Part shown: positions 22,814-33,977 of the stretch, piece by piece
Position numbering within the stretch: position 1 is the stretch's first letter
How the letters are laid out: each line of letters opens with the position of its first letter
DNA from: Buttiauxella gaviniae
Lineage (GTDB): Bacteria; Pseudomonadota; Gammaproteobacteria; Enterobacterales; Enterobacteriaceae
Direction of reading: 5' to 3'
Assembly (NCBI RefSeq): GCF_040786275.1
Contig: NZ_JBFMVT010000002.1
Coordinates: 868,001 to 932,000 of the forward strand
Length of the DNA stretch: 64,000 nt
Translations under genes and position numbers: made by a program
The notes under the pieces: model-generated
Seen by the model: only the letters and a program-made list of their open reading frames with translations
What the model was told of the DNA's origin: nothing
The model's database searches: none

Positions 22814-22848
22814 AATTTGATTTGTTATAACGTAACATAAATCAAATT
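22814..22848 (-). promoter_or_regulatory. Zur-like operator and promoter of the metal transporter operon
   Basis: The outer arms AATTTGATT and AATCAAATT are a perfect inverted repeat. The inner core TGTTATAACGTAACA (22823-22837) matches 12 of 14 defined positions of the enterobacterial Zur core TGTTATA-N-TATAACA. On the - strand, TTCAAT and TATAAC (16-bp spacing) form a plausible promoter whose -10 is inside the core, as expected for repression by zinc-loaded Zur. It lies 128 bases upstream of the ATPase gene. Confidence 0.65.
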
Positions 22849-22926
22849 GAATACGATGTAAATTCCTGATCGACGATCAGGAAAAACCTTCATAAAAAAG
22901 TCAGGAATAAAAAGACAGGGGAATAA

Positions 22927-22949
22927 CCCCGCCTCAGAACAAGGCGGGG
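22927..22949 (-). terminator. mltB terminator
   Basis: CCCCGCC-TTGTTCTGA-GGCGGGG lies 7 bases after the mltB stop (read on the - strand), followed by TTATT. It separates mltB from the metal transporter operon. Confidence 0.75.
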
Positions 22950-22955
22950 AAAAAA

Positions 22956-24029
22956 TTACTGAACGCGAGCCAACGCAACTGCCTGGCCTAGCTGCCAGAC
23001 GGCCATCGCATAATGCGTGCTGTGGTTATAGCGGGTGATGGTGTAGAAATTCGGCAGACCGTACCAGTATTGATAACTGTCGCCCATATCCAGACGCAGC
23101 AGGCTTGCTTCCTTATGATTACCCAACGAAGCGGTCGGTGTTAAACCCGATTGCTCAAGCGCGGAAACGGAATATTTGGTGTTAAAGCCGTTCGCCAGCC
23201 CCGGCACCTGCCCGTTGGCAGGCACAGCAACTACATCACCTTTCACCCAGCCGTGAGCTTTAAAGTAATTCGCCACGCTACCGATAGCATCTTCCGGATC
23301 CCACAGATTCACATGGCCATCGCCGTTGAAATCAACCGCATAATCTTTGAATGCGGAAGGCATAAACTGGCCGTATCCCATCGCACCGGCAAACGAACCT
23401 TTCAGCGCCAGCGGGTCGTCACCTTCGTTACGCGCCATCAGCAGGAAGGTTTCAAGTTCACCAGAGAAGTATTTGGCCCGACGAGGATAGGCAAAGGAGA
23501 GCGTGGCGAGCGCATCAATAATACGCGTTTTGCCCATCACCCTGCCCCAGCGCGTTTCTACGCCAATAATCCCGACGATAATTTCAGGCGGTACGCCATA
23601 CACCTGCCATGCGCGTTTTAAGACGTCATCATGTTGGTTCCAGAAATTCACACCATTTTGTACGTTGTCGGGTGTAATGAATTGCTTGCGATAACGCAGC
23701 CATGCCCCGTTAGGGCCTGCAGGGGGCTGAGTGGTCGGCGCCTGCTTGTCCATTAAACGCAGCACATAATCCAGCCTTTTGGCCTGAGAGAGCACTTCAT
23801 GCAATTGCTGGCGGTCAAAGCCATGCTCGCTCACCATTTTATTGATGAATTTTTCGGCTTCCGGATTATTGGCAAAATCCCCCGTCTGCATAAACACATC
23901 ATGCTGCGGCTGCAACAGGAAACCACCCGAAGGCGTGCCGGTTTGCTGAGGCTGAGTTTCAGTTTTCGGTTTGCTGCTACACGCGGCCAGTAAAACAATA
24001 AGCGGAAGTAACGCGACGGAGTAACGCAT
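22956..24029 (-). CDS. mltB: Membrane-bound lytic murein transglycosylase B (MltB)
   Basis: MltB cuts peptidoglycan glycan strands to 1,6-anhydro-muropeptides at the inner face of the outer membrane. The 357-residue protein (E. coli 361) has a lipoprotein signal with lipobox LLAAC, the catalytic Glu in IIGVETRWGR, the GAMGYGQFMPS stretch, and the calcium-binding EF-hand DFNGDGHVNLWDPEDAIGS typical of Slt35. It is divergent from mutS, 250 bases away; in E. coli K-12 the two genes are tens of kilobases apart. Confidence 0.96.
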   Translation of the reverse strand: MRYSVALLPLIVLLAACSSKPKTETQPQQTGTPSGGFLLQPQHDVFMQTGDFANNPEAEKFINKMVSEHGFDRQQLHEVLSQAKRLDYVLRLMDKQAPTTQPPAGPNGAWLRYRKQFITPDNVQNGVNFWNQHDDVLKRAWQVYGVPPEIIVGIIGVETRWGRVMGKTRIIDALATLSFAYPRRAKYFSGELETFLLMARNEGDDPLALKGSFAGAMGYGQFMPSAFKDYAVDFNGDGHVNLWDPEDAIGSVANYFKAHGWVKGDVVAVPANGQVPGLANGFNTKYSVSALEQSGLTPTASLGNHKEASLLRLDMGDSYQYWYGLPNFYTITRYNHSTHYAMAVWQLGQAVALARVQ

Positions 24030-24279
24030 GTGATGGGATATCCATATGACTAACGACGAAAGTGTACCCCTTATGGTAAATCAAAATCAGGGCTTGAGTA
24101 ACAGACTCTGCGAGAAGGTACGAAGTTTTCCTTCCCTTTGACGATATGTCATCGCGCCGTTCTGTGGTGTAATAGCGAAGCTTTTCACGCTAATTTAGCT
24201 TCATGAGACAATGTGAGCATTAACGATAATAAGAAATCACAATTAACTTTTAATTCAATGGATTAAAAAGAAAAACACT

Positions 24280-26841
24280 ATGAGTACAACGGAAAATTTT
24301 GACGCCCATACCCCGATGATGCAGCAGTATCTGCGTCTGAAAGCAGAACATCGTGACATCTTGTTGTTCTATCGCATGGGCGACTTTTACGAGTTGTTTT
24401 ATGACGATGCAAAACGTGCGTCGCAGTTGCTCGATATTTCCCTGACCAAGCGCGGCGCATCCGCCGGCGAACCCATTCCCATGGCTGGCGTACCGCATCA
24501 CGCCATCGAAAACTATTTAGCAAAACTGGTGAATCTGGGCGAATCTGCCGCGATTTGCGAACAGATTGGCGACCCGGCAACCAGCAAAGGGCCTGTCGAG
24601 CGCAAAGTCGTGCGCATTGTGACGCCTGGCACCATCAGTGATGAAGCGTTGCTTCAGGAGCGCCAGGACAACCTGCTCGCCGCTATCTGGCAAGACGGCA
24701 AAGGTTTTGGGTATGCCACTCTCGACATCAGTTCCGGGCGTTTTCGCCTGTCCGAGCCAGAAGATGTTGAAACCATGGCTGCCGAGCTTCAGCGCACCAA
24801 TCCAGCAGAACTACTGTATGCCGAAGATTTTGCAGAAACCCGTTTAATTGAAGGCCGCCGTGGCCTGCGTCGTCGCCCGCTTTGGGAGTTTGAGATTTCT
24901 ACCGCGCGCCAGCAACTCAATATGCAGTTTGGCACGCGTGACCTCACCGGTTTTGGCGTAGAAAATGCTCATCATGCCTTGTGTGCTGCGGGATGCCTGC
25001 TGCAATACGTAAAAGATACGCAGCGCACCTCTTTGCCGCATATTCGTTCCGTCACCATGGACCGCCAGCAAGACAGCATCATTATGGATGCGGCTACGCG
25101 CCGTAACCTTGAGATTACCCAGAACCTGTCCGGTGGCTTCGAAAATACGCTGGCGTCGGTGCTGGATTGCACCGTCACGCCGATGGGTAGCCGCATGCTG
25201 AAACGCTGGCTGCACATGCCGATTCGTAATGTTGCCGTGCTGGAAAAACGCCAGCAGACAATTGCCGCTCTGCAAGAGCGTACCGCTGATATTCAGCCGG
25301 TGCTACGACAGGTAGGCGATCTGGAACGTATTCTGGCGCGTCTGGCGTTACGCACCGCTCGCCCACGCGATTTAGCGCGTATGCGGCACACTTTCCAGCA
25401 ACTGCCTGAGCTGCGCGAATTACTGGCCGATGTGCCAACGGATTATGTGCAAACGCTGCGTGAAAACATGGGCGAATTCACCGAGCTGCGCGAATTGCTC
25501 GAACGCGCCGTGGTTGAAACCCCGCCAGTACTGGTTCGCGATGGCGGCGTGATTGCTCCGGGTTATAACGAAGAGCTGGACGAATGGCGCAGCCTGGCCG
25601 ATGGGGCAACAGATTACCTCGATAAGCTGGAAATCCGCGAACGTGAAAAACTGGGCCTCGACACGCTGAAAGTCGGTTTCAACGGCGTGCATGGCTATTA
25701 CATCCAGATTAGCCGCAGCCAAAGCCACCACGCACCGATTCACTATGTGCGCCGCCAGACGTTGAAAAACGCCGAGCGCTACATTATCCCTGAGCTAAAA
25801 GAGTACGAAGACAAAGTACTGACCTCCAAAGGGAAAGCTTTAGCCCTGGAAAAACAGCTTTACGATCAACTGTTTGATACCTTGCTTCCACACCTTGAAG
25901 CCTTGCAGCAAAGTGCGACCGCGCTTGCGGAACTGGACGTGTTAGTTAACCTGGCCGAACGCGCTTACAGCCTGAATTATATCTGCCCGCAGTTAAGCGA
26001 AAAGCCGGGAATTAAAGTGGTTGGCGGTCGTCATCCGGTGGTTGAACAGGTGCTGAGTGAGCCGTTTATCGCAAACCCTCTCAGTCTTGCGCCACAGCGG
26101 CGGATGCTGATTATTACCGGCCCGAATATGGGCGGTAAAAGTACCTATATGCGCCAGTCGGCACTGATCGTGCTGCTCGCTTACATCGGCAGTTTCGTTC
26201 CCGCGCAGCAGGCTGAAATCGGCCCGATTGACCGAATTTTCACACGCGTTGGTGCGGCTGACGATCTCGCTTCCGGGCGTTCAACCTTTATGGTGGAAAT
26301 GACCGAGACGGCAAATATTCTGCATAACGCAACCGAGCATAGCCTGGTGCTGATGGATGAAATTGGCCGCGGGACATCAACGTATGATGGCTTGTCGCTT
26401 GCCTGGGCTTGCGCCGAAAGTCTCGCAAACCGCATTAAAGCGCTCACTCTGTTCGCCACGCATTACTTTGAGCTGACGACACTGCCTGAAAAAATGGAAG
26501 GTGTGGCAAACGTGCATCTTGATGCAATTGAACACGGCGATACCATCGCGTTTATGCACAGCGTGCAGGATGGTGCTGCGAGCAAAAGTTACGGCCTGGC
26601 CGTCGCGGCGTTAGCGGGAGTGCCGAAAGAAGTGATTAAGCGTGCGCGTCAAAAACTGCGTGAACTGGAGACGGTGTCCAATAACACAGCCGCCACTCAG
26701 GTAGATGGCACGCAAATGTCACTGCTATCGGTTGCAGAAGAGACATCCCCTGCGGTAGAAGCGCTGGAGGCGTTAGATCCAGATTCTCTCTCGCCACGTC
26801 AGGCGCTGGAGTGGATTTACCGTTTGAAGAGTTTGGTTTAG
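24280..26841 (+). CDS. mutS: DNA mismatch repair protein MutS
   Basis: MutS recognises mismatches and small loops and starts repair with MutL. Its 853 residues equal E. coli MutS. The mismatch-wedging Phe and Glu are in [10 protein letters not shown] near the N terminus. The ATPase domain has Walker [10 protein letters not shown] (near 614), the [15 protein letters not shown] stretch, and FATHYFEL. The C-terminal tetramerization tail is present. It converges with rpoS, with a shared terminator between them. Confidence 0.99.
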   Translation: MSTTENFDAHTPMMQQYLRLKAEHRDILLFYRMGDFYELFYDDAKRASQLLDISLTKRGASAGEPIPMAGVPHHAIENYLAKLVNLGESAAICEQIGDPATSKGPVERKVVRIVTPGTISDEALLQERQDNLLAAIWQDGKGFGYATLDISSGRFRLSEPEDVETMAAELQRTNPAELLYAEDFAETRLIEGRRGLRRRPLWEFEISTARQQLNMQFGTRDLTGFGVENAHHALCAAGCLLQYVKDTQRTSLPHIRSVTMDRQQDSIIMDAATRRNLEITQNLSGGFENTLASVLDCTVTPMGSRMLKRWLHMPIRNVAVLEKRQQTIAALQERTADIQPVLRQVGDLERILARLALRTARPRDLARMRHTFQQLPELRELLADVPTDYVQTLRENMGEFTELRELLERAVVETPPVLVRDGGVIAPGYNEELDEWRSLADGATDYLDKLEIREREKLGLDTLKVGFNGVHGYYIQISRSQSHHAPIHYVRRQTLKNAERYIIPELKEYEDKVLTSKGKALALEKQLYDQLFDTLLPHLEALQQSATALAELDVLVNLAERAYSLNYICPQLSEKPGIKVVGGRHPVVEQVLSEPFIANPLSLAPQRRMLIITGPNMGGKSTYMRQSALIVLLAYIGSFVPAQQAEIGPIDRIFTRVGAADDLASGRSTFMVEMTETANILHNATEHSLVLMDEIGRGTSTYDGLSLAWACAESLANRIKALTLFATHYFELTTLPEKMEGVANVHLDAIEHGDTIAFMHSVQDGAASKSYGLAVAALAGVPKEVIKRARQKLRELETVSNNTAATQVDGTQMSLLSVAEETSPAVEALEALDPDSLSPRQALEWIYRLKSLV

Positions 26842-26845
26842 AAGT

Positions 26846-26878
26846 GTCGGATGTCGTTTGTGTTAATCCGACCTACTG
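26846..26878. repeat. REP (PU-type) element after mutS
   Basis: GTCGGAT...ATCCGAC followed by CTAC is the form of enterobacterial REP palindromes. The middle is divergent. It lies right after the mutS stop. Confidence 0.55.
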
Positions 26879-26902
26879 ATCGATTGTGCTGAAAAAAGAT
26901 AA

Positions 26903-26934
26903 AAAAAAGCGGTGACATAAGTCACCGCTTTTTT
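26903..26934. terminator. Bidirectional terminator between mutS and rpoS
   Basis: AAAAAAGCGGTGAC-ATAA-GTCACCGCTTTTTT has a GC stem with an A-run and a T-run on both sides, so it can end both converging genes. Confidence 0.92.
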
Positions 26935-26948
26935 ATTTGAAGAGACGC

Positions 26949-27941
26949 TTATTCGCGGAACAACGCTTCGATATTCAATCCTTGTGTCTGCAAAATTTCA
27001 CGCAGACGACGCAGACCTTCAACCTGAATCTGACGAACACGTTCACGAGTCAGGCCAATTTCACGACCTACATCTTCCAGTGTTGCAGCTTCATAGCCTA
27101 ACAGACCAAAACGACGAGCCAGGACTTCACGCTGTTTAGCGTTCAGTTCAAACAACCACTTAACGATGCTCTGTTTCATATCATCGTCTTGCGTGGTGTC
27201 TTCCGGACCGTTGTCTTTCTCGTCAGCCAGAATGTCCAGCAGCGCTTTTTCAGAGTCACCGCCCAATGGGGTGTCTACTGAGGTAATGCGCTCGTTGAGA
27301 CGCAGCATACGGCTGACATCATCAACAGGTTTATCCAGTTGCTCGGCAATCTCTTCAGCACTCGGCTCATGGTCGAGTTTATGAGAGAGTTCACGAGCAG
27401 TACGCAGATAAACGTTCAGCTCTTTCACGATATGAATCGGCAAGCGAATCGTACGGGTTTGGTTCATGATTGCCCGTTCGATGGTCTGACGAATCCACCA
27501 TGTCGCGTATGTTGAAAAACGGAACCCACGTTCTGGGTCAAACTTCTCAACAGCACGAATGAGCCCCAGATTTCCCTCTTCAATCAGGTCCAGCAGAGCC
27601 AGACCACGATTGCTATAACGACGGGCAATCTTAACCACCAGACGCAGGTTACTTTCAATCATGCGACGGCGGGAGGCAACATCACCACGCAGTGCGCGGC
27701 GGGCAAAATAGACCTCTTCTTCGGCTGTTAATAGTGGGGAGTAACCAATCTCCCCAAGATAAAGCTGAGTCGCGTCAAGCACTCGCTGCGTGGCGCCCTG
27801 TGACAACAGCTCTTCTTCGGCAATGTCGTTATCACTGGGTTCCTCTTCTACAAGGGCTTTTTCGTCAAAGACCTCAACTCCATTCTCATCATATTCCGCG
27901 TCTTCATTTAACTCGTTAACTTTCAGCGTATTCTGACTCAT
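26949..27941 (-). CDS. rpoS: RNA polymerase sigma factor RpoS
   Basis: RpoS is the general stress and stationary-phase sigma factor. The start [21 protein letters not shown] gives 330 residues, as in E. coli; the preceding bases GTAGGAGCCACCTT match the E. coli ribosome site. Region 2 ([18 protein letters not shown], then [14 protein letters not shown]) and region 4 ([21 protein letters not shown]) are intact. The main E. coli rpoS promoter lies inside nlpD, and its long leader is the target of DsrA, RprA and ArcZ; the same arrangement is likely here. Confidence 0.98.
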   Translation of the reverse strand: MSQNTLKVNELNEDAEYDENGVEVFDEKALVEEEPSDNDIAEEELLSQGATQRVLDATQLYLGEIGYSPLLTAEEEVYFARRALRGDVASRRRMIESNLRLVVKIARRYSNRGLALLDLIEEGNLGLIRAVEKFDPERGFRFSTYATWWIRQTIERAIMNQTRTIRLPIHIVKELNVYLRTARELSHKLDHEPSAEEIAEQLDKPVDDVSRMLRLNERITSVDTPLGGDSEKALLDILADEKDNGPEDTTQDDDMKQSIVKWLFELNAKQREVLARRFGLLGYEAATLEDVGREIGLTRERVRQIQVEGLRRLREILQTQGLNIEALFRE

Positions 27942-28064
27942 AAGGTGGCTCCTACCCGTGATCCCAAGGTAAAGCACCTTACACTTCATCTTTTAAGTGG
28001 CGGTATCAGCGTTGACCGCCTGGCACCACTTAAACGACTTTGTGCGTAAAAGTACTTCACCGGT

Positions 28065-29201
28065 TTATCGCTGCGGCAAATAACGCAGCGGGTTGACGGA
28101 TTTCCCCTTGTAACGAATTTCAAAATGTAAACGTGTCGAACTGGTTCCGGTGCTACCCATGGTAGCTATCTTCTGCCCCGCCTTGATTTCTTCTTGTTCC
28201 CGGACCAGCATTGTATCGTTATGGGCGTAGGCACTCAGGTAATCATCATTGTGTTTAATGATGATCAGATTACCGTAACCTCGCAGCGCGTTACCGGCAT
28301 ACACTACTCGCCCGGAAGCGGTAGCAACAACAGCCTGGCCTTTGCTGCCTGCGATATCGATCCCTTTATTGCCACCGTCTGTAGCAGAGAAGTTCTCGAT
28401 AATTTTGCCATCAGTTGGCCAACGCCACGTCGAAATCGGCGCGCTGTCGGATGTACTGCTGGCAGTAGGTACGGTAGTAGAGCTAACCACAGGAGCCGTT
28501 ACGGGTGCTGTGACAACAGTCGCATTACCCTTATTGTTCGGCAACATTTTGTTAGCACTCTGTTCACCTGAATCCTCAGAATACGTAATTACTGGCTTGG
28601 AAGCAACCACCGTGGTGGTATTTTGCGCAGCCGGAGGGGTTACGCCCTGCGCGGTCGCATCCGCCGTGGTTACCGCGTTGCCACCGGTGATTGGCGTACC
28701 GGAAGCATTACCCACTTGTAGAGTTTGTCCGACATTCAAGCCATACGGTGCCGGTACGTTGTTACGCTGGGCTAAGTCACGGAAATCGTTGCCGGTAATC
28801 CAGGCAATATAGAACAGGGTGTCGCCACGTTTAACCGTATAAGTACTGCCACCGGTATAGCTCCCTTTCGGAATATCGCCATATTTGCGGTTGTAGACGA
28901 TATGGCCGTTTTCCGTTTGTACAGGCGTTGAGATAACAGGCTGCGTTTGCTGCGTTTGCATCGGTTGAATCATCGGCTGCTGAGGCACGGGCTGAATTTG
29001 CGGAGCCTGACTTTGGGTGGACATTTTCGGTGGCTGGGTTATCAGCATGCCGCCGGAAGAGTTGCTGCTGGCATTGCTGTTACCGCCCACCGAACTGATC
29101 GGAGCCTGGGTATTACTGCTGGTGCATCCCGCTAACCACAGGCTAACCAACGACAGCGCTGCAATACGGCGTAAAGTAAAAGTTGGGCTTCCCGCGCTCA
29201 T
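28065..29201 (-). CDS. nlpD: Murein hydrolase activator NlpD
   Basis: NlpD is an outer-membrane lipoprotein that activates the amidase AmiC at the septum. The 378-residue protein has a lipobox (LWLAGC), a Gln/Pro/Ser-rich linker, a LysM domain ([29 protein letters not shown], about 120-165), and a C-terminal LytM domain (M23 fold). The LytM domain lacks the full set of metal-binding His residues, so it activates rather than cuts. It is upstream of rpoS and likely carries its promoter. Confidence 0.96.
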   Translation of the reverse strand: MSAGSPTFTLRRIAALSLVSLWLAGCTSSNTQAPISSVGGNSNASSNSSGGMLITQPPKMSTQSQAPQIQPVPQQPMIQPMQTQQTQPVISTPVQTENGHIVYNRKYGDIPKGSYTGGSTYTVKRGDTLFYIAWITGNDFRDLAQRNNVPAPYGLNVGQTLQVGNASGTPITGGNAVTTADATAQGVTPPAAQNTTTVVASKPVITYSEDSGEQSANKMLPNNKGNATVVTAPVTAPVVSSTTVPTASSTSDSAPISTWRWPTDGKIIENFSATDGGNKGIDIAGSKGQAVVATASGRVVYAGNALRGYGNLIIIKHNDDYLSAYAHNDTMLVREQEEIKAGQKIATMGSTGTSSTRLHFEIRYKGKSVNPLRYLPQR

Positions 29202-29327
29202 TTATCCCCCAAAAACAATCATATGCTTATGAAAATACGGCAGAACTGGCAAGTAAGGCCAGTTACCAAAATTTGCTGCCCGTTACGTTACGCCAAAATC
29301 CTTAGAAAAAAACAAGATATTTCCAGG

Positions 29328-29954
29328 TTATGCCAATTCACCCTTCACTAAGGGTACAAAACGCACGGCTTCTACCGTATCAATGACAAATTCCCCACTC
29401 AAGCGGCGAATACGTTTAAGAAATTGCCGTTCTTCGCCAACCGGGAGAACTAAAATTCCGCCTTCATCGAGCTGTGACAACAGTTCGCTGGGGATCTCCG
29501 GTGGAGCCGCCGTAACAATGATAGCGTCAAATGGGCTGCGCGCATGCCAGCCCTGCCAACCATCACCGTGACGGGTTGAGATATTATGTAGATCGAGCTG
29601 CTTTAAACGCCGCCTTGCATGCCACTGCAGGCCTTTAATGCGTTCGACGGAACAAACATGATGCACCAAATGAGCAAGGATAGCAGTTTGATAGCCAGAG
29701 CCAGTGCCAATTTCCAGCACGCGTGATTCAGGCGTGAGTTCAAGCAACTCGGTCATTCTTGCAACCATATAAGGCTGCGAAATGGTTTGGCCGGAGCCAA
29801 TCGGTAATGCCGTGTTTTCCCAGGCTTTGTGCTCAAACGCTTCATCGACAAATTTTTCTCGCGGCACCAGCGCAATCGCCTCAAGGACTTTTTCATCCTT
29901 GATGCCCTGATTGCGTAGCTGTTCGAGAAGGGTTTGTACGCGTTTGCTTACCAT
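29328..29954 (-). CDS. pcm: Protein-L-isoaspartate O-methyltransferase Pcm
   Basis: Pcm methylates isoaspartyl residues in aged proteins so they can be repaired. Its 208 residues equal E. coli Pcm. The SAM site is [16 protein letters not shown], and substrate-binding [17 protein letters not shown] precedes it. The start overlaps the end of surE by 7 bases, as in the known surE-pcm-nlpD-rpoS arrangement. Confidence 0.96.
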   Translation of the reverse strand: MVSKRVQTLLEQLRNQGIKDEKVLEAIALVPREKFVDEAFEHKAWENTALPIGSGQTISQPYMVARMTELLELTPESRVLEIGTGSGYQTAILAHLVHHVCSVERIKGLQWHARRRLKQLDLHNISTRHGDGWQGWHARSPFDAIIVTAAPPEIPSELLSQLDEGGILVLPVGEERQFLKRIRRLSGEFVIDTVEAVRFVPLVKGELA

Positions 29955-30709
29955 TGCTCGTCCACTCCTGATTTGTCTAACCAGTGGCTGACCACCTCAC
30001 GAGCGCTGTGAGCGGTGAGGTCAACGTGCAAGGGTGTTATCGAAACATAACCTTCATCAACGGCGGCAAAATCGGTTTCAGGGCCGGCATCAAATTTGTC
30101 GCCCGGAGGCCCAATCCAGTACAGCGTATTCCCGCGCGGATCTTCTTGCGGAATCACTTTATCTGCCGGATGGCGACTGCCGCAGCGCGTGACTTTAATG
30201 CCCTTGATTTCATCAAGCGGCAAATCTGGCACGTTAATATTTAAGATGCGCCCGGTACGCAGCGGTTCACGCGATAACGCACGCAGAATAGAGCAGGTCA
30301 CTGCCGCCGCTGTTTCATAATGTTCATGCCCATTGAGCGAAACAGCCAGCGCCGGGATACCTAAATGCCGCCCCTCCATCGCTGCAGCAACGGTACCGGA
30401 ATAGATGACGTCATCACCCAAATTGGGCCCGGCGTTAATTCCAGAAACGACCACATCAGGCGCAGGGCGCATCAAGGCGTTGACGCCAAGATAAACGCAG
30501 TCCGTTGGCGTGCCCATCTGCACTGAAATATCGCCGTTTGCGAGGGTGAAAGTACGCAATGAAGATTCGAGCGTCAGTGAGTTTGATGCCCCACTGCGAT
30601 TACGGTCGGGGGCTACCACTTGCACGTCAGCAAATTCCCTTAGTCGGGCCGCCAGAACCTGAATGCCCGGCGCATTGACCCCGTCATCGTTACTCAAAAG
30701 TATTCTCAT
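29948..30709 (-). CDS. surE: 5'/3'-nucleotidase and polyphosphatase SurE
   Basis: SurE removes phosphate from nucleoside monophosphates and short polyphosphates and helps survival in stationary phase. The 253-residue protein (the E. coli length) has the metal site [11 protein letters not shown] at the N terminus, Asn/Ser ligands in [13 protein letters not shown], and [25 protein letters not shown]. It lies 138 bases downstream of truD. Confidence 0.96.
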   Translation of the reverse strand: MRILLSNDDGVNAPGIQVLAARLREFADVQVVAPDRNRSGASNSLTLESSLRTFTLANGDISVQMGTPTDCVYLGVNALMRPAPDVVVSGINAGPNLGDDVIYSGTVAAAMEGRHLGIPALAVSLNGHEHYETAAAVTCSILRALSREPLRTGRILNINVPDLPLDEIKGIKVTRCGSRHPADKVIPQEDPRGNTLYWIGPPGDKFDAGPETDFAAVDEGYVSITPLHVDLTAHSAREVVSHWLDKSGVDEQW

Positions 30710-30847
30710 ATCGGATTTACATAGATTCTTTTTGTTGTTTTATTCCATTCTGCTGATTTTAGTGCAGCTGTCATGAAATTGTTGCAGTTTTTGTAACATT
30801 CACGATAACGACTTGTCCAGGCAAAGCGACAAACCAACTCACCGCTG

Positions 30848-31894
30848 TTACTCAGCGATATCCGCATAACCGCCCGGAGCATTCATTAACTCACGCACTA
30901 CGCTTGTGGCAAAACTCCCGGCAGGCAGCCAGAAATTTAACTCAACGGTGACGTCATCCCACCAGTTCCAGCTCAGCTCTTTAGGCATTACCAGCATTGC
31001 ACGACGCGCCGCTTCAACACGCTCACGCACCAGCAGCCCCAGCAAGTCCGTTTCCTGCTCGACACAGCGCTGTTCAAACTCCAGGGCAGCATTTTGCGTG
31101 CCCCAGGCACCGTCACCGGGCAGAGGAGCGGTAATCAGCAATTCGCCGTCATCGACACGCTGTTGCAATTCCGGCAACTCTTCCGGTTTTGCCACAAACC
31201 AACTTCCGCGCCCGGCTAACTGCAACGCATCGCCGTCGATAACCTGGTTAAAGTCCGGCTTTTTCAGCCTTTCGCTGACAACCTGGTTAAACATGGCGCT
31301 ACGGGCTGCGGAGAGATAAAAGCTGCGTTTGTTACGATCGCGGATCGGCGCATTGCTTTGCGCCCAGCGAAGAGCCTGATGCAAGTTATTACCCGCGATA
31401 CCGAAGCGTTGGCTACCAAAGTAATTGGGTACGCCGCGGTGCAAAATGGCATTGAGCCGCTGTTCGAGCTCATCGCGATCGCTTACATCACGCAGCACCA
31501 GCGTAAAACTGTTCCCTTTTAACGCACCTAAACGCAATTTACGGCGATGGCGGGCATATTCCAGCACCTGACAGCCTTCGAGCTGGAAAGCGCCCATATC
31601 AGGCATCTCTTTGCCCGGCAGGCGCACGCAGAACCATTGTTCGGTCACCGCATGCTTATCTTTCTGACCGGCAAAGCTAACTTCACGGGCATGCACTTTG
31701 AGAAACTTCGCCAGCGCATCAGCGACAAAGCGCGTGTTACAGCCGTTTTTCAGGATGCGCAACAGCAAGTGTTCGCCATCGCCATCAGGCCCAAAACCCA
31801 AATCTTCGATAACCACGAAGTCTTCTGGATTGGCTTTAATGAGCCCTGTGCCTTGCGGTTTACCATGCAGCCAGGTGAGATTCTGCATATCCAT
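30848..31894 (-). CDS. truD: tRNA pseudouridine(13) synthase TruD
   Basis: TruD makes pseudouridine 13 in tRNA-Glu. The 348-residue protein (E. coli 349) shows the catalytic Asp in [16 protein letters not shown] and the later family motif [10 protein letters not shown]. Its start overlaps the ispF stop by one base, so it is probably cotranscribed with ispD-ispF. Confidence 0.95.
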   Translation of the reverse strand: MDMQNLTWLHGKPQGTGLIKANPEDFVVIEDLGFGPDGDGEHLLLRILKNGCNTRFVADALAKFLKVHAREVSFAGQKDKHAVTEQWFCVRLPGKEMPDMGAFQLEGCQVLEYARHRRKLRLGALKGNSFTLVLRDVSDRDELEQRLNAILHRGVPNYFGSQRFGIAGNNLHQALRWAQSNAPIRDRNKRSFYLSAARSAMFNQVVSERLKKPDFNQVIDGDALQLAGRGSWFVAKPEELPELQQRVDDGELLITAPLPGDGAWGTQNAALEFEQRCVEQETDLLGLLVRERVEAARRAMLVMPKELSWNWWDDVTVELNFWLPAGSFATSVVRELMNAPGGYADIAE

Positions 31895-32373
31895 TATTTA
31901 CGAGCCTTATGCAACAGCGCCACCGCCTCACAAGCGATACCTTCGCCGCGCCCGGTAAAACCCAGTTTTTCCGTTGTGGTCGCTTTGACATTCACATCAT
32001 CCATATGGCAACCCAAATCTTCGGCGATAAACACGCGCATCTGCGGAATGTGCGGAGCCATTTTCGGAGCCTGCGCAATAATCGTCACATCGACATTACC
32101 TAACGTGTAGCCTTTCGCCTGAATACGTCGCCAGGCTTCACGCAGCAATTCTCGGCTGTCAGCACCTTTAAACGCGGGGTCGGTATCAGGGAACAGTTTG
32201 CCAATATCACCTAAGGCAGCAGCACCCAGCAGAGCATCGGTTAATGCGTGCAGAGCGACATCGCCATCAGAGTGTGCGAGCAGCCCCTTTTCGAACGGTA
32301 CGCGCACGCCACCGATGATAATTGGGCCTTCGCCACCAAAGGCGTGTACATCAAAACCATGTCCAATACGCAT
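31894..32373 (-). CDS. ispF: 2-C-methyl-D-erythritol 2,4-cyclodiphosphate synthase IspF
   Basis: IspF forms the cyclic diphosphate in the MEP pathway for isoprenoids. The 159-residue protein has the zinc ligands in GHGFDVHAF (Asp8, His10) and the later His of [24 protein letters not shown]. It overlaps ispD and truD by one base on each side, a tightly coupled set. Confidence 0.97.
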   Translation of the reverse strand: MRIGHGFDVHAFGGEGPIIIGGVRVPFEKGLLAHSDGDVALHALTDALLGAAALGDIGKLFPDTDPAFKGADSRELLREAWRRIQAKGYTLGNVDVTIIAQAPKMAPHIPQMRVFIAEDLGCHMDDVNVKATTTEKLGFTGRGEGIACEAVALLHKARK

Positions 32374-33083
32374 TATTCATTCTCCGTTTGGGTTAACCGC
32401 GTGAGGTAAAACTCCGCCAACGCCAGGTCTTCAGGACGAGTCACTTTTATATTATCGGCGCGGGCGCTAATTAATTCGGGATGGAAACCACAATATTCGA
32501 GCGCTGAGGCTTCATCGGTAATCGAGGCGTGTTCATCGAGTGCACGCTGCAGGCAGCTACGCAGCAATTCCAGAGGAAACAGTTGCGGTGTCAGGGCGTG
32601 CCAAAGATCTTCCCGGTCAACCGTATGGGCTATCAAGTTTTTGCCAGGCTCCCCGCGTTTCATTGTGTCACGCACGGGTGCGGCCAGAATGCCGCCAATT
32701 TTGCTGGTTTCGGTAATCGCCAGCAAACGGGCTAAATCATCCTGATGTAAACAAGGACGCGCCGCGTCATGCACCAATACCCATTGCGCGTCGTGCACTA
32801 CGTTTAAACCGGCAAGCACCGAATCTGCACGCTGTGCACCACCGTTGATGACCGTAACATGAGGATTTGAAGCAAGAGGTAAAGAGGAAAACCAGCTATC
32901 GGTAGGGCTAATGGCGATAACGACATGCGCCACGCGCGGGTGGGCCATCAGGCTTGCCACCGCGTGTTCAAGAATAGTTTTATCGCCGATTGTAAGATAT
33001 TGCTTAGGACATTCCGTTTGCATGCGGCTGCCGATACCTGCTGCCGGCACCACGGCAATTACGTCCGGGGAGGAGTCTGCCAT
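32373..33083 (-). CDS. ispD: 2-C-methyl-D-erythritol 4-phosphate cytidylyltransferase IspD
   Basis: IspD joins CTP and MEP to give CDP-ME, the step before IspE and IspF. The 236-residue protein has the nucleotide-binding loop [18 protein letters not shown] at the N terminus and the catalytic stretch [11 protein letters not shown]. It starts 20 bases after ftsB ends and is coupled to ispF. Confidence 0.97.
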   Translation of the reverse strand: MADSSPDVIAVVPAAGIGSRMQTECPKQYLTIGDKTILEHAVASLMAHPRVAHVVIAISPTDSWFSSLPLASNPHVTVINGGAQRADSVLAGLNVVHDAQWVLVHDAARPCLHQDDLARLLAITETSKIGGILAAPVRDTMKRGEPGKNLIAHTVDREDLWHALTPQLFPLELLRSCLQRALDEHASITDEASALEYCGFHPELISARADNIKVTRPEDLALAEFYLTRLTQTENE

Positions 33084-33103
33084 GTAGATTCACTTACGCT
33101 TGA

Positions 33104-33418
33104 TTATCGATTGTTCTGCCCGGCACCACTGCTTAATCGCTTAGAGCTATCGGGTACCAGGCGGTAGAAGGTTTCACCCGGTTTGGTCATGCTGAGTTCA
33201 TTACGTGCACGCTCTTCAATAGCTTCCTGACCGCCATTAAGATCGTCAATTTCCGCAAAAAGCTGATCGTTACGCGCTTTGAGTTTAGCGTTCGTCGCCT
33301 GCTGCGCAGTAACGTCGTCATTGACTCGCGTGTAATCGTGTACGCCGTTTTTTCCAAACCACAGCGAATACTGCAGCCAGACCAACAAGGCCAGCAATAG
33401 CAGCGTTAGTTTACCCAT
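33104..33418 (-). CDS. ftsB: Cell division protein FtsB
   Basis: FtsB bridges FtsL and FtsQ in the divisome. The 104-residue bitopic protein has one N-terminal membrane helix ([19 protein letters not shown]) followed by a leucine-zipper coiled coil (about residues 30-70) and a short periplasmic tail. E. coli FtsB has 103 residues. It is first in the ftsB-ispD-ispF-truD cluster. Confidence 0.95.
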   Translation of the reverse strand: MGKLTLLLLALLVWLQYSLWFGKNGVHDYTRVNDDVTAQQATNAKLKARNDQLFAEIDDLNGGQEAIEERARNELSMTKPGETFYRLVPDSSKRLSSGAGQNNR

Positions 33419-33602
33419 CCCGCCCCCTGAAAAACGGCAAAATCATCGCACAAAATTTTATCTGGCTGCGCTCTGGGTACAAAGCGAGCCTTCCTATTTG
33501 CGGCAGAATTTATCACAGATAGCGACAACATGCGCGTTTGCAGGTGAGTTAGCCGATTTGTAATCATAAATAGTCTGTTACGGTTTGCTGAATATTTTAC
33601 GA

Positions 33603-33926
33603 TTAGCCCATCAGCCACAAAAATAGGATGCCGAACATGAGCGCCACAGCCAGCACGGTCGTCGCACAGCTATAGAGCAGGCGGCCATGTAACAGTGAGT
33701 GCAGAGCAATGCCCACAACCACGGCGACAGGCAGCAACGCGAGGAAGAATGGCCAGGTATACAGGAAGAAAAACAGCGTATTCGGGCCGTAGATTAGAAA
33801 GGGAATGCCCAGCGCCAATAGCCACGACAAAAAACCGATGAGCGCCCCGGCCAATGACCAGGTCGTCTCTTCGGTGCCGTGGCCTGCTTCAGCCGATGTC
33901 ATAGCCATATTGGTGCCATTGCGCAT
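33603..33926 (-). CDS. ygbE: Inner-membrane protein YgbE (DUF3561)
   Basis: A 107-residue protein of the DUF3561 family, the length of E. coli YgbE. A hydrophilic N terminus with the conserved EETTWSL is followed by three membrane segments, including GPNTLFFFLYTWPFFLALLPVAVVVGIALHSLL. The function is unknown. It lies between cysC and ftsB, as in E. coli. Confidence 0.88.
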   Translation of the reverse strand: MRNGTNMAMTSAEAGHGTEETTWSLAGALIGFLSWLLALGIPFLIYGPNTLFFFLYTWPFFLALLPVAVVVGIALHSLLHGRLLYSCATTVLAVALMFGILFLWLMG

Positions 33927-33977
33927 AACGAATCCGTAAACCCTGCAGACCAGGCGCGTTACGCCCCTGGCAATGTC

